From: Flexamia atlantica
Taxonomy: Eukaryota; Arthropoda; Insecta; Hemiptera; Cicadellidae
Direction: 5' to 3'
Length of the DNA stretch: 64,000 bases
NCBI GenBank assembly: GCA_035578135.1
Contig: JAQJVK010000002.1
Coordinates: 20,852,977-20,916,976, forward strand
Shown: one piece after another, positions 54,111 to 64,000 of the stretch
Layout: each line of letters opens with the position of its first letter
Numbering within the stretch: position 1 is the first letter of the stretch
The notes under the pieces: generated by a model
Database searches by the model: none
Seen by the model: the letters and a program-made list of their open reading frames with translations, nothing else
What the model was told of the DNA's origin: nothing
Position numbers and translations under genes: made by a program

Positions 54111-54839
54111 AAATGTAGGATTGCTAATTCGCAATTGGGTGTGAAAAGCAATCTTAGTTATTCACTGATAGCAGTTAATCAACGGAAACAACTTGCTATC
54201 AGGCGTGACAGTGATGATTGTTCATACTGTCGGCCACGTTGGTCTGCTACAAATTGTGGTTTTGTCCATTGATTCAATATTCTAAACTAATTCAGATGTC
54301 TTTGAATCCCAGCCGAAAGAATTATTAGTTTTCATAAATAAGTAAAAAAATTGACAAAAGTAAAGACTTTGAGACTTTGAAGAAATTTCCAATACATAGG
54401 TAATTAATATATTATGTAACTTAAGAAATATTAACTTTGGGAGTTGTGAACTTCAAATTTATAATTTTAAGCTTGGAAAAACTCGTGTTATGGTTGTCAT
54501 CTTGAAACTAAATTTATTTTTATTTTTTTTTACCGTAGTTTAAAGTGCTGAAAAAATTATGAGTCAAGGAGTCATTTCCTAAAACAAGAACTCCAAAGCC
54601 CAAAGTTTATAAAAATACAATAACATGTTTACTGATTATACATGACAGTATATTGTCAACATGCAATGACCACTCTAGTATTTTACTTTTGGCTTTTTGG
54701 AAACCAAACAATAAAACAAAAAGCAGAAACTTAAAAACTTAAAACTTGTGTTTCTGTCAAACGTTAAAAATGCATATTATATTTATTTATTTCTTTTTTT
54801 TAATATTATTTCTATTTTTCAATGCATTCAAATTAGACA

Positions 54840-55435
54840 GAATACCCCCGTTGCAGCAGACCTGCATACTCAGCGAATTTCAACTGCAAAACAACATATT
54901 TCAATCAAACATAGCGAGATTTGATATGTTTTGGTAAGCTCCAGAAGAATAACATGGGGAATGAGTATGCAGGTTTGCTGCTACGGATATATTAAAACTG
55001 GGTGGTTTCAATCCAATATTTAGTAGATCTGAACTAGAAGAAGCCATTTACGTAGTTTTATCAATATATGTTGAGAAATAAGCGAGATATCGAATTTTAC
55101 TTATTTCCCATAAGGTTAACATTGGGACAACGTACTGTGTTTACCACTTTCAATAGCTCGGTAACCAATGGACATAGAGCTATGATTCAAAATACTAAAT
55201 TGTTTGTTTTTTTGGGTTGAATTCAATGAGGCCAATAAAAATTCGAAAAATTTTATTTTTCTATGTAAAAAACTCAAAAACCCCAAATATGGGGGGGGTT
55301 TGCCCCCCTTTACCCCCCCTTCCGGTAGTCCGATTGGGCTGGTTCACGAACCGGTCCGAATAATTACTACTCTACACATCCGTGCCAAATTTCATTTAGA
55401 TAGGACAATTTTTACGCGAGTTATCGTGCTTAAAG

Positions 55436-55474
<39 letters not shown>

Positions 55475-55478
55475 AATG

Positions 55479-55512
<34 letters not shown>

Positions 55513-55646
55513 TTTATGAAAATGAACGAATAGTGTTTTTTGCTTCTGGGGGCCCCAAAATGAAAAGTTATGATGGTCTCGGGCTTAGGTCTTACCATGA
55601 GTACTATGGTAACAGCTTCTTCCCTATAGGGGAAATTCGCTAAAAG
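54840..55646 (-). repeat. R1 repeat family, copy C (reverse orientation)
   Basis: It starts ATACCCCCGTTGCAGCAGAC and ends CCCTATAGGGGAAATTCGCT, the reverse of the copy at 60,295. It lies between two inverted minisatellite arms. It includes a (CA)n(TA)n microsatellite at about 55,437-55,515, at the spot where copies B and D have only short TATATATA words. Confidence 0.8.
55437..55515 (+). repeat. (CA)n(TA)n microsatellite
   Basis: About 12 CA dinucleotides are followed by interrupted TA runs. The two overlapping frames here, rich in His-Thr or Ile-Tyr, are translations of the microsatellite. Confidence 0.95.
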
Positions 55647-55854
55647 AATTGTTTCGAGGTTCAAGCCATAAATTTATCATTTACAATACTTTCTCTAGAA
55701 AACTTAACCAAACAATAAGTTCTAAGTCGAGCCTTCTTTTTTCTACCTTAGCACAATGCTGAATTACATGATCAACATTCACCTCAATATCACGATGTAT
55801 AAAAAGGCATAGTCCGTTCAAACACTCTTCAACCATTCTTGTCCGTAGCCAAGA

Positions 55855-56275
55855 TTTATCCAGCTTTACATTTGCCGTTTATCAGCGATCGGCAAATACT
55901 CGCGATCGTTTTTCACGGCCGATCGAGGATTCTGCAAAGCTATATCGGCCATTTATCCGCGATCGGCTGATAAGCGCTATCGTATTTCGCGGCCGTTCAC
56001 GAATTCCGCAAAGTTTATTTAGCCGTTCATCCGCAACTTAACAAATACGCGCGATCTTTATTGCGGCCGATCGCGAGTTCTGCAAAGCAACGTTTGTCGT
56101 TTTTATTCGCGATCGGTAAATACGCGCGATACTTTTTGCGGCCGATCGCGAGTTTCCAAAAGCTGAATTTGCCGTTTATTTGCGATCGGCAAATACGCGC
56201 GATCGTTTTTTGCGTCAGATCACAAGTTTCGTGAAGCTACACTCTTGTTGCGATCGCTAAAACGATCCCGTCCCA
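55855..56275 (-). repeat. CGATCG-rich minisatellite, inverted arm
   Basis: The same units as at 53,602-54,110, in the opposite orientation: TTTGCCGTTTATCAGCGATC, GCGCGATCGTTTTTTGCG, GGCCGATCGCGAGTTCTGCA. About six diverged units are present. The arms enclose R1 copy C and could pair into a very large hairpin. Confidence 0.75.
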
Positions 56276-56399
56276 AAACTAATTTATATCCCGCCCGAAT
56301 TAATATTTTTAATGAATTAGTAATTAGTCTATCTCAATTTTTTAAACACGATATTATTTTGGTTTTTTCAAATATTTCTCAGCTATTATTTTATAAAAA

Positions 56400-56517
56400 A
56401 ATTACTTTCGTGCTGTGCTCTGTTGCGTCATCGTCGGCCGCCCTCTAAATTTGCGCCCTCCTTGCTCTTGCGCCCTTGGCGGGGGCCACTCCTGCCAACC
56501 CCTAGGTACACCACTGT
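56400..56517. mobile_element. Isolated hAT-like right end
   Basis: Read in reverse it begins CAGTGGTGTACCTAGGGGTT and then GGCAGG, a familiar hAT terminus. The matching left end was not found within the window, so this is a fragment or the end of a badly decayed copy. Confidence 0.4.
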
Positions 56518-57839
56518 GCAATAGTGTGGGGCCTTTAGTAATGTGGTAAATTTGATGGGAGGGTTGACCTTAAAACAAAAGGTGACCGGCTTTTAATTGT
56601 TTATTAGGGATTGCAGTAGACACCTGTTTTGCTTTTTTACCTTTGTATAAAGTTGTGGGGTGGGGCACATTTCAATTTTCTTTTTAATCCATTTATTCAG
56701 CATATTTAAAAAAAATTCAGGCAATGAAAAACCAAATACAGACAAAATAAAACTATTCAAATTAAAACTTGGTCAAAGTTACAATGCGTAGCACTTCGAG
56801 AGTTAATCTTCATGACTTATTTTTCCAAAAAAAAAGCAATATTGTCTCAATACTGAAATAATATTGCCTCAGTTTCACACAGTATTTGAGTTATCATTAT
56901 TAATGTTTTTAAAATAGTTGCAACAAATTATATATTTTTACCAATATATTTTAGCATTAATGTTCATTGTAGTAACTATATTATTGACAATGTTAATATA
57001 ACAAAGGGAACATTAAAAACAATGAAATAATGCTATAAAAAATGCCAAAAATTTCAAAAACTTGAAAATTGAAAAAGTTTAACATAGGGGTGGTTTATAT
57101 TGAGTCCATATTGTCAATTTTATATATCACCTTGGATGACCTGAATCATAGTGTTATTATCGTGAAGATAATGTTAAAATATTGAAAAAGTATTTTAACA
57201 ATATTACTTAAGCATTATTGGGAAAATATTGACTAAAGAATTTAAAAAATATGATGACTGATGACCAATCTTGATCAACACTGTTTTATTTTGTTACATT
57301 ATTGTTTTGCTGATTGAGGCTCTCGACTAAAGTGGTAGGGTGGACCTCAGATTTTAAAATTTAATTTCAATAATTCTGAGTTTGGAAAATATAACGTTTA
57401 ACAGAACATTTTATTTGGCCTCATTCTGACTGCTCTAAATCTTCATATTAACAGGTCATAGTTAATGAAGAGCCTTGAAGTTTAATCTTTTGATTAAAAT
57501 TAATCACTATCATTATTACTCTAATCCCCCGTGGCCCTGTTACGTTCATCTTGTAGATTATTTTCGCTCTGAGTGTTGATTCAAAGTTCAATTTTTTGCT
57601 TCCAAAAATACCGTTAACGGTTTGTAGTTAAAAGAAGTGTCAATGGACGCTAGATTCATGGCTCTGATCTATGCAATATATATTTTTAATATCAAGGTGT
57701 CCTTCTGTTTTCCTGTTAGCCTCCATGTTTTGGGGAAAGATAAGAATGTATAAAAATAAGAAAGTTATTCCAAGTAACTGAATTCACATTCAGATTACTT
57801 AATTGCACTCAACGTCGGGCTGAGTAGATACAACAATGT
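56518..57839. other. Gene-free stretch
   Basis: AT-rich non-coding DNA; no bounded element recognised. Confidence 0.5.
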
Positions 57840-57847
57840 GGTGCATT

Positions 57848-58357
57848 CATGGGCGCCGGCAGGATTTAACCCAGGGGGGTGCAAATTTTAAGAAAAATGT
57901 GAGTGGGGGTAATGGTAGTTACTTTAAATAACTTCTACAAAGGCAATAACTTGCAGCACGGCAGGGCATTCTGTCACTTTTCGTAGAGTCAAAACATGGA
58001 ATCGCTCCACCATGGGCCATGGAAGACTGAGTGATCTTTGCATGCTGAGGGTTCATCGTAAACGAGTTCAATACAACGAAAGACTCATTGATCTTGTCAT
58101 TGAGATGTTTGGACAGAAACCTAGAAGGTTGAAGCTGTTGTTTGAAAAGTAACTTAACGTATCAAACGTTGATGTAGATATATATATTTGTATGTTTTGG
58201 TTCAATACAAAATATTCTGCCAACACAATCATTGACCTTTATAAATTTCCTAGGTTTTCCCTTTTCCCCTTTCCTTCCTTTTTTATTTTATTTTTTTTTA
58301 TTTTTGAGCCAGGGTGGTGCAGCTGCACCGTCTTGCACCCCCCTGCCGGCGCCCATG
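57848..58357 (+). mobile_element. hAT element, internally deleted, with 8-bp target duplication
   Basis: CATGGGCGCCGGCAGG and its exact inverse bound the 510-bp element. GGTGCATT flanks both ends (57,840-57,847 and 58,358-58,365). Inside is the last piece of a hAT transposase gene (58,012-58,152), so this copy arose by internal deletion of an autonomous element. Confidence 0.9.
58012..58152 (+). pseudogene. hAT transposase C-terminal remnant
   Basis: Forty-seven codons from ATG to TAA begin Met-Gly-His-Gly-Arg-Leu-Ser-Asp-Leu-Cys-Met-Leu. This resembles the start of the C-terminal dimerisation region of hAT transposases (Arg-Leu-x-x-Leu-x-Leu-x-x-x-His-Arg). The expected rest of the protein is missing. 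The stop codon lies shortly before the right terminal repeat, as in intact elements. Confidence 0.65.
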
Positions 58358-58365
58358 GGTGCATT

Positions 58366-59033
58366 GTCAGTGGTGGCTTGTGCATAAAAAAACAAGAACA
58401 CATGAACCCACTGAAAAAATAGATTTATCCCAAACAGTTTTAAAATAACAGTAAGTAACAGCAAAGAGTGTGTGTTGTTTACAGTGTAGTCGCTAGGTTG
58501 AAAGAAAGCATTAGGTGTAGCATCAGTAGCTGTCTGTCTTTTAGAACATTTACTTATTTATTTATTTCACCAAAACGTGTCCACCCTTTCAATAAAGTTA
58601 TAATTTAAACATTACTTTATAACTAAAAAAAATTCACTGCTGAAGATTAAACTCTCGTCAATTACGATAGTTCTTTTTTCACATTAAAATAACTTATCTC
58701 TGTGGCAACAGAAGTACTGTAATTCCTTTGGAGTACCTTTGATTCCACTTTCTTTTAAACAGTACATGAAAAGTTGATATCCCTTATCAAATACATTAGT
58801 ACCTTATGAATGGCAAATGTATTGCTATTCATTAAAACAAAATTCTACAAAGGGGGAAGGGTTTGGAAACGATTTGCTTCTGGCTGAGCAGGCTTGCCAA
58901 CCCAACACGTCATCTGTAGACCGCAACTTACCCTAGAAGCTGAAACAACAAAACCTAGGGTTTGTACAGCCTCCACCACTGCATGACCCTGGGCTCTCAT
59001 GCTGAGGTCAGCATGAACTTGAGGTTGGGGGAG
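58366..59033. other. Gene-free stretch
   Basis: AT-rich at first, GC-richer after 58,850. The minus-strand frame 58,845-59,048 has no recognisable domain. Confidence 0.4.
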
Positions 59034-59722
59034 TGTGACGGACGTCACGATGGTTCATCATCACCAAATTGAGTGATGATCAATGATTTACCAAATCATA
59101 TGTTTGGTATCCATCCCCCCAAAAATTAATCGAAAATTATCTGGATGAGCCCAGTGAGGAAACCACGACATCGTTGAGGCTATCGAACCGGCACGTGTTG
59201 CAACCCAACACTTGAGCAAAGGTCACTTCCTGTTATTGCAAACCTAGGAAGCTTGGCTCAGCTGGAAGCGGTCGTTCACGGCAGCCGAAATCGCTGATAT
59301 CACGTTAGATATCACGTTTAGCAGCCGCGTGCGGCCTAGGAAGTTCGCGCCCCGGCCACGAGGGGCGACACCTCCCGGTCACCGAAACAGCGCCCCAAGC
59401 GGACGAAGAGGGAGGGGAAGCGGTTAATGAGCGGTAATCGAGTCAGTTGCAAATTGACCGCGGATGTGATTAATTAATAATTCCGGATTAGTTCCTCTCA
59501 CTTAATTGGCACTTAAAATTTCTCATTTTTAACTTTTGTAATAACCTAAAAACTAAATTCGAGTATTAGATCAGGGTCAATTCAATTAGTTTAAATTTGT
59601 GTTATAGTGTTGTCTGAGATATTTTATTAATAAATTCTATTTGGTGAAATTGTGAGTTTTGTCTTTTACCGCGCTCGACCCGAAACCTGACAAAAGAAGA
59701 GGAGAACGGCCGAGGTGTTACA
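59034..59722 (+). mobile_element. Candidate solo LTR
   Basis: The segment begins TGTGAC and ends GTTACA, a short inverted TG...CA end pair. It is GC-rich in its first half and has an AT-rich AATAAA-containing part (ATTAATAAATTC near 59,627) followed by a GC-rich 90-base end, resembling U3-R-U5 order. Length of 689 bp suits a Gypsy or BEL LTR. No 5-bp target duplication is visible and no internal retroviral-type gene lies nearby, so confidence is limited. Confidence 0.4.
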
Positions 59723-60290
59723 TCATGTTAAAAACATAATTCTGGATGGAGATTAACTGGTTAAGACAAAAATTATGTTTACACATTTTTGCTTAAAACT
59801 AACTACTATCCGTACAATTAAAATTTTACTGAAAATTTTAAATCTTCCTACCTAACCCTTTCCTCAATATTATAAAATAAAATGAGTCAGAAGGCGCGTG
59901 GCGAAGGCTGCTAAGCCTAGTGTTTTCTTTCTAGGTAAGGTACTGCCTATGAATACTGCAAACATTACACAACATTACACCTCAAGAACTGCACGTACCA
60001 GCATGGGCGGGTTTAGGTCATAATCTTTTGGGGTGCCCGCTAACGTAAAATTTGAAGGTGCTGTATGCTCAAATTTGAAATTCAAGCTCATAGTTAAATG
60101 GCCCGTTTTAAGACATTTTGCAAGAATTTCACTTCATTATATTTTATGTTGTAGCTCATTAAAATCCTCAAAACCACCCAATAAAAAGTAATAAAGCATT
60201 TGTAATGTTACAAAAGTGGCTTAGAATAGTACTGTTGATATTCGGTATTAAAATATTTTGATTAAAATGTATATATATTGTTTTATACTG
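59723..60290. other. Gene-free stretch
   Basis: AT-rich non-coding DNA. A TGGGCGGGTTTAGG word near 60,004 resembles the start of a degraded DNA element, without a matching end. Confidence 0.35.
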
Positions 60291-60294
60291 GTCT

Positions 60295-61055
60295 CATTTT
60301 AGCGAATTTCCCCTATAGGGAAGAAGCTATTACCGTAGGTCTCATGGTAAGACCTAAGCCCAAGACCATGAAAACTTTTCGTTTTGGGGCCCCCAGAAGC
60401 AAAAAACACTATTCGTTAAAATTTATATATATATACCTCTATCTATATCTATGTGTCTGTTAGCATGATAGCGGCCGTAAAAATGTTCCGATCTTTATGA
60501 AATTTGGTACAGACATGTTAAGTGGTAATCAATTGGATGAGTTCGTAAACCAGCCCAATCGGACCACTGGAAGTGGGAGTAAAGAGGAATAAAATCTACC
60601 CTCCAAAAATGGGTTTTTTGACTTTTTTACATGCAAAAATAAAAATAATCTAATTTTTGTTAGAACCATTGAATTCAGCTCAAAAAACAAACAATTTGGT
60701 ATTTTGAATCATTGCTCTATGTCCATTGGTTACCGAGATATTGAAAGTGGTAAACACAGTACGTTGTCCCAATGTTAACCTTATGGGGAATAAGTAAAAT
60801 TCTATATCTCGCTTATTTCTTAACGTATTGTGATAAAACTTGGTAAATGGCTTCTTATAGTTCAGATATACTAAATATAGAATTAAAACCAACCAGTTTT
60901 AACATACCTGTTGCAGCAAACCTGCATACTCATTCCCTATGTTATTCTTATGGAGCTTACAAAAACATATCAAATCTTGACGTATTGGGTTGAAATATGT
61001 TCTTTTGCACTTGAAATTTGCTGAGTATGCAGGTCTGCTGCAACAGGGGTATTTG
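60295..61055 (+). repeat. R1 repeat family, copy B
   Basis: The clearest copy. It starts TTTTAGCGAATTTCCCCTAT then AGGGAAGAAGC and ends TGCTGCAACAGGGGTATTTG. Terminal GCGAATTTC at the start and GAAATTTGCTGAG near the end are inverted relatives. Internally, TGCAGCAAACCTGCATACTC (60,913) and GAGTATGCAGGTCTGCTGCA (61,023) form an inverted pair about 110 bases apart. No coding frame. Confidence 0.8.
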
Positions 61056-62400
61056 TTTTTTTTTAAAGTTTTTTTCATTCAAAGTAAAGTAGATTGTTTA
61101 GAGGTATATTTGAAAGTATAGGCCATTTTGATAGAAAATACCTCAGATATTACACAAGGAAAAATCAAATTTTATAAGAGATCATGGGTTATTTTAGAAC
61201 AAATGTTTTTAAGGAGGATTTTACCTTGCGTTTTCCATCCCAACATGTGCCTCAAGCTGGTGAGTGGAAGGTAACAAGTAAAGCTAGGAATGAGCCGGTA
61301 CAGTGCAAGGGTGAATAGTACTCCTAACAAAAATGTATGCGACAATGTCGTGACTCGACCCTACGACATCCACAGCCACAGTTTCGAGGTTGAGTACACC
61401 ACCAACTGCGCCACTGACTCACTATGCCGACTCCTACTTTTACATTAAAAAGTAAAATTTTGAAGTCATAAACTGGGACGAAAAACAAATAAACTAAATC
61501 AAAATTTCAATAAAATTGAATCAAAATGATTAAAAAACTTTTTCTGAGGAAAAAAATCTGTCTATTCCCTGCAAAAAATCCACCGAAATTCAGGGGGTGC
61601 TGGACATCCCTTGGCAAAAGGTTTTATCAAATTTTAGTTTAGTAATTAATTTGTTGGAAATTGGAAAAGTCAAACTCTGCAGATAATAGATGATAAAATA
61701 CTATTTTGTAGGTACTGAATAGCCTCAATTTCTTGAAGCTATTAATTATTAATGTTATTGCTGTAATTTGGTCATATAAAAAGCTCACAGGAATAACACT
61801 AACTCTCACTCAGTCACACTTAAAAAATGAACCTAAACCCTTTTAAGAATAAAAAATGTGAATATTTTTAGTGTATTGGTATTAAAACAACTTGAAACAA
61901 CATTTTTACAAACAATAATACTTTTAGTGGTTGCACTTTTGAACACCTCATCAAAATGGGTGTTTATAAATTTTTCATAATCAAAATTACAAAAATGAAC
62001 AACTTAAATTTTAACGCAATTTTCAAAAGATGGTGGTAAAAAAATGTACTTGTAACACTTGTGTTGTTATCACATTTTATATCGCCACACAGGCTTTAGG
62101 CACAAATACAGCATTGCACAAGCTGTTTTAATAATTAAGTCAGCAACTGGGAGTGCACACATTATTTATCATTATTAATAATGTTACTCATAAATGAACC
62201 AACGGACACGATGTGCACTGTTATCTGTATGTTTGGATTACGTTTCAGTTCTATCTGAGATATGAAACTGTACGTCATATCTATAACACATTTTGCTGTC
62301 ATTACTTATGATCAGTAGAAAGACTGGTGTGGTAATGAGTTATTAATACACACCCGTGCCACTGGCATTGACTCAAAACAATTAGTGCTTGTGTCTGCTT
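61056..62400. other. Intergenic region before the second phosphatase
   Basis: AT-rich non-coding DNA that must include the promoter of the gene starting at 62,423. No TATA box or Motif 1 was recognised near the expected start. Confidence 0.4.
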
Positions 62401-62422
62401 TGGAACAGTAAGACTCACATTT

Positions 62423-62510
62423 ATGGCTCTTAAAGCTCTTCAAGAACTGTCGGATGAGGAATTTAAATTGCTTATTGATTCTGTAGATACCATCATCACT
62501 GACTGTGATT
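62423..62510 (+). CDS. Second HAD-IIA phosphatase paralogue, coding exon 1 (gene continues beyond window)
   Basis: The exon starts Met-Ala-Leu-Lys like the gene at 28,661 and aligns with it without gaps for 29 residues: Leu-Ser-Asp-Glu-Glu-Phe-Lys-Leu-Leu-Ile-Asp-Ser, then Thr-Asp-Cys-Asp (motif I). It ends at the same place, before GTAAGT. The last exon base is T where the first gene has G. If the splice phase is conserved, the codon after Asp29 begins with T and cannot encode the usual Gly. The paralogues are a tandem pair in the same orientation. Later exons are not in the window, so I cannot tell whether the gene is intact. Confidence 0.8.
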
Positions 62511-62993
62511 GTAAGTATAAAACTTTGAGGTGCAATTTCTAGGTTATTGTCACATGAAGTGGTTTTAAGTATATTATATATTTTAATTATCTCTGAAAAG
62601 CTCTAATACACTTATATAAGCAATGTTATCTTGCTTGCCCAAAGATCTTAAAGATGGCTCCGAGGATTTCCTTCGGATTTTGAAAATAAGTTCATTTTGG
62701 CTCAAAAACCAGTTCTGCGCAGGTTACTTGGCCAGAGAAAATGGAATAACTTAATAGAATGAATTTTAAAGTTGAAGGAATTTAATTAATATTATAAGGT
62801 TTTTTAGTATTAAAAAAATTTAACAGTGAGTTGCCACCCCAGCAACAAAATAAACAACGCCATTGTAAACCAACAAAGTTAATATCTATGGATTTTAACT
62901 GTTTGCAAACTACAGCCATTTACGGAAAACGTAGCGTGTGGGCTAAAGCTTGCTTGGAGCAAAATAATCATATTAATAAATACAGGGTGTTTT
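62511..62993. other. Intron 1 of the second phosphatase
   Basis: AT-rich after a good GTAAGT donor. The frame 62,831-63,115 runs into R1 copy D and has no domain. Confidence 0.5.
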
Positions 62994-63906
62994 TAATGAA
63001 TTTCCCCTATAGGGAAGAAGCTATTACCGTAGGTCTCATAGCAAGACCTAAGCCTGAGACCATGATAACTTTTCGTTTTGTGGCCACCAGAAGCAAAAAA
63101 ACACCATTCGTTTGAATTTATATGTATATATCTGTCTATATCTATATATGTGTCTGTGAGCACGATAGCGCTTGCAAAAATGGTCCGATTGGAATGAAAT
63201 TTGGCACAGTCATGTAAAGTAGTCATTATTCGGACAAGTTCGAAAACCAGCCCAATCGGACCATCGAAAGGGGGGTAAGGGGAGATAAACCCACCAAAAA
63301 TGGGTTTTTTGAGTTTTTTTTACATAGAAAAATTAAAATTATCTGCCTTTTGATAGCACCATTGAATTCATCTCGAAAAACAAACAATTTAGTATCTTGA
63401 ATCATTGCTCTATCTCCATTCGCTACCGAGATATTGAAAGTGGTAAACACAGTACGTTGTCCCAATGTTAACCTTATAGGAAATAAGTAAAATCCTATAT
63501 CTCGCTTATTTCTCAACATATCTTAATAAAACTTGGTTTGTGGCTTCATATAGATGAGATCTAATGTAGTTTAGTCTAAAATCTCCGAAATTGTCATTTT
63601 TGTCGCAGCAAACCTGTATACTCGTTCCCCATGTTATCCTTATGGGAAATAAAAAAATTCTATAATATCTTCATTATTTCCCAACTTTTTTGATAAAACT
63701 TGTTATATGGCTTTTTCTAGTTAAGATCTACTAACTATTTAATTAAAACACCCAGTTTTAACATAACTGTCGCAGCAAACCTGCATACTCAATCCCCATG
63801 TTATTCTTATGGAGATTACAAAAACTTGTCACATCTCACTATGTGGGTGGAAATATTGCGTTTGAATTCGCTGAGTATGCAGGTCTGCTGCAACGGGGGT
63901 ATTTTT
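62994..63906 (+). repeat. R1 repeat family, copy D with internal duplication
   Basis: Same order of blocks as copy B, from AATGAATTTCCCCTATAGGG to CTGCTGCAACGGGGGTATTT. The block containing the TATATCTCGCTTATTTC-like and GCAGCAAACCTG(C/T)ATACTC sequences occurs twice (about 63,495-63,655 and 63,660-63,830). This partial duplication makes it longer than copy B. Confidence 0.8.
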
Positions 63907-64000
63907 AAATGCAACCCATTTTTAAGATTGAATAATGCACATAAAAATATCTAATTTGTACTGTTTACAACCTATTATTTAAGTTTGGTCACATTTAGTT

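Noticed and set aside
55204..55664. Overlapping frames rich in His-Thr and Ile-Tyr on both strands
   Set aside because: They are translations of a (CA)n(TA)n microsatellite within R1 copy C.
1..64000. CRISPR arrays, bacterial operons, Shine-Dalgarno sites, phage or plasmid genes
   Set aside because: None was found. Spliced exons and eukaryotic transposons show the DNA is nuclear eukaryotic, and the tandem repeats lack the repeat-spacer pattern.

Overview
This is a eukaryotic nuclear window: AT-rich, with spliced protein-coding exons, very long introns and intergenic space, and dense mobile-element debris. Penelope-like, CR1/L2-like, hAT, Tc1/mariner, pogo/Tigger and piggyBac-type remnants are all present, and the proteins look arthropod. 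An insect with a large repeat-rich genome, perhaps a hemipteran, fits best. That placement is an inference from gene content and repeat style, not a database result. No bacterial, plasmid or phage feature was seen.

Layout. 1-270 may hold the C-terminal exon of a gene entering from the left. 270-15,800 is intergenic and repeat-filled: a 1.05 kb hAT element with 8-bp target duplications, a decayed hAT with a minisatellite, a TA-flanked MITE joined to the 3' end of a Penelope-like element, an internally deleted Tc1/mariner element and two foldback elements. 16,123-17,916 is an intact, uninterrupted eIF2D (ligatin) gene. 18,250-23,100 holds more MITEs and a hammerhead-ribozyme-like sequence at 19,381. 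23,101-24,255 (minus) is an intact, uninterrupted UPF0489/C5orf22-type gene. 24,900-28,175 holds foldback MITEs and a second copy of the TA MITE.

28,611-51,680 is one six-exon gene for a HAD-superfamily phosphatase of the phosphoglycolate/glycerol-3-phosphate/p-nitrophenyl phosphatase (HAD-IIA) type. The spliced reading frame gives 303 residues with all four HAD motifs. Intron 1 is about 14 kb and carries a nested set of long-inverted-repeat elements (29,747-35,254), a 1.1 kb pogo/Tigger-type element (36,856-37,957) and a sense-oriented CR1/L2-like non-LTR retrotransposon (about 37,960-42,388). Its first ORF combines the end of an SGNH-esterase domain with a macro domain resembling the OARD1/TARG1 type. 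Later introns hold a TA MITE, a hAT element with target duplications, and a tandem duplication of the exon 4 splice-acceptor region.

52,064-59,722 is a composite of hAT-like ends, CGATCG-rich minisatellite in inverted arms, a small hAT with the last 47 codons of its transposase, and a candidate solo LTR. At 62,423 exon 1 of a second, tandem phosphatase paralogue begins; the rest lies beyond the window. One unclassified repeat family (here R1) recurs at 3,466, 54,840, 60,295 and 62,994, with a distant relative near 20,260.

The host genes are housekeeping in type: translation initiation or recycling (eIF2D), metabolite or protein phosphatase activity, and a conserved arginase-fold protein. They do not form an obvious pathway. 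The most unusual observations are the macro-domain ORF in the retrotransposon, two hammerhead-like motifs, the duplicated splice acceptor, and the altered glycine codon at the splice site of the second phosphatase.
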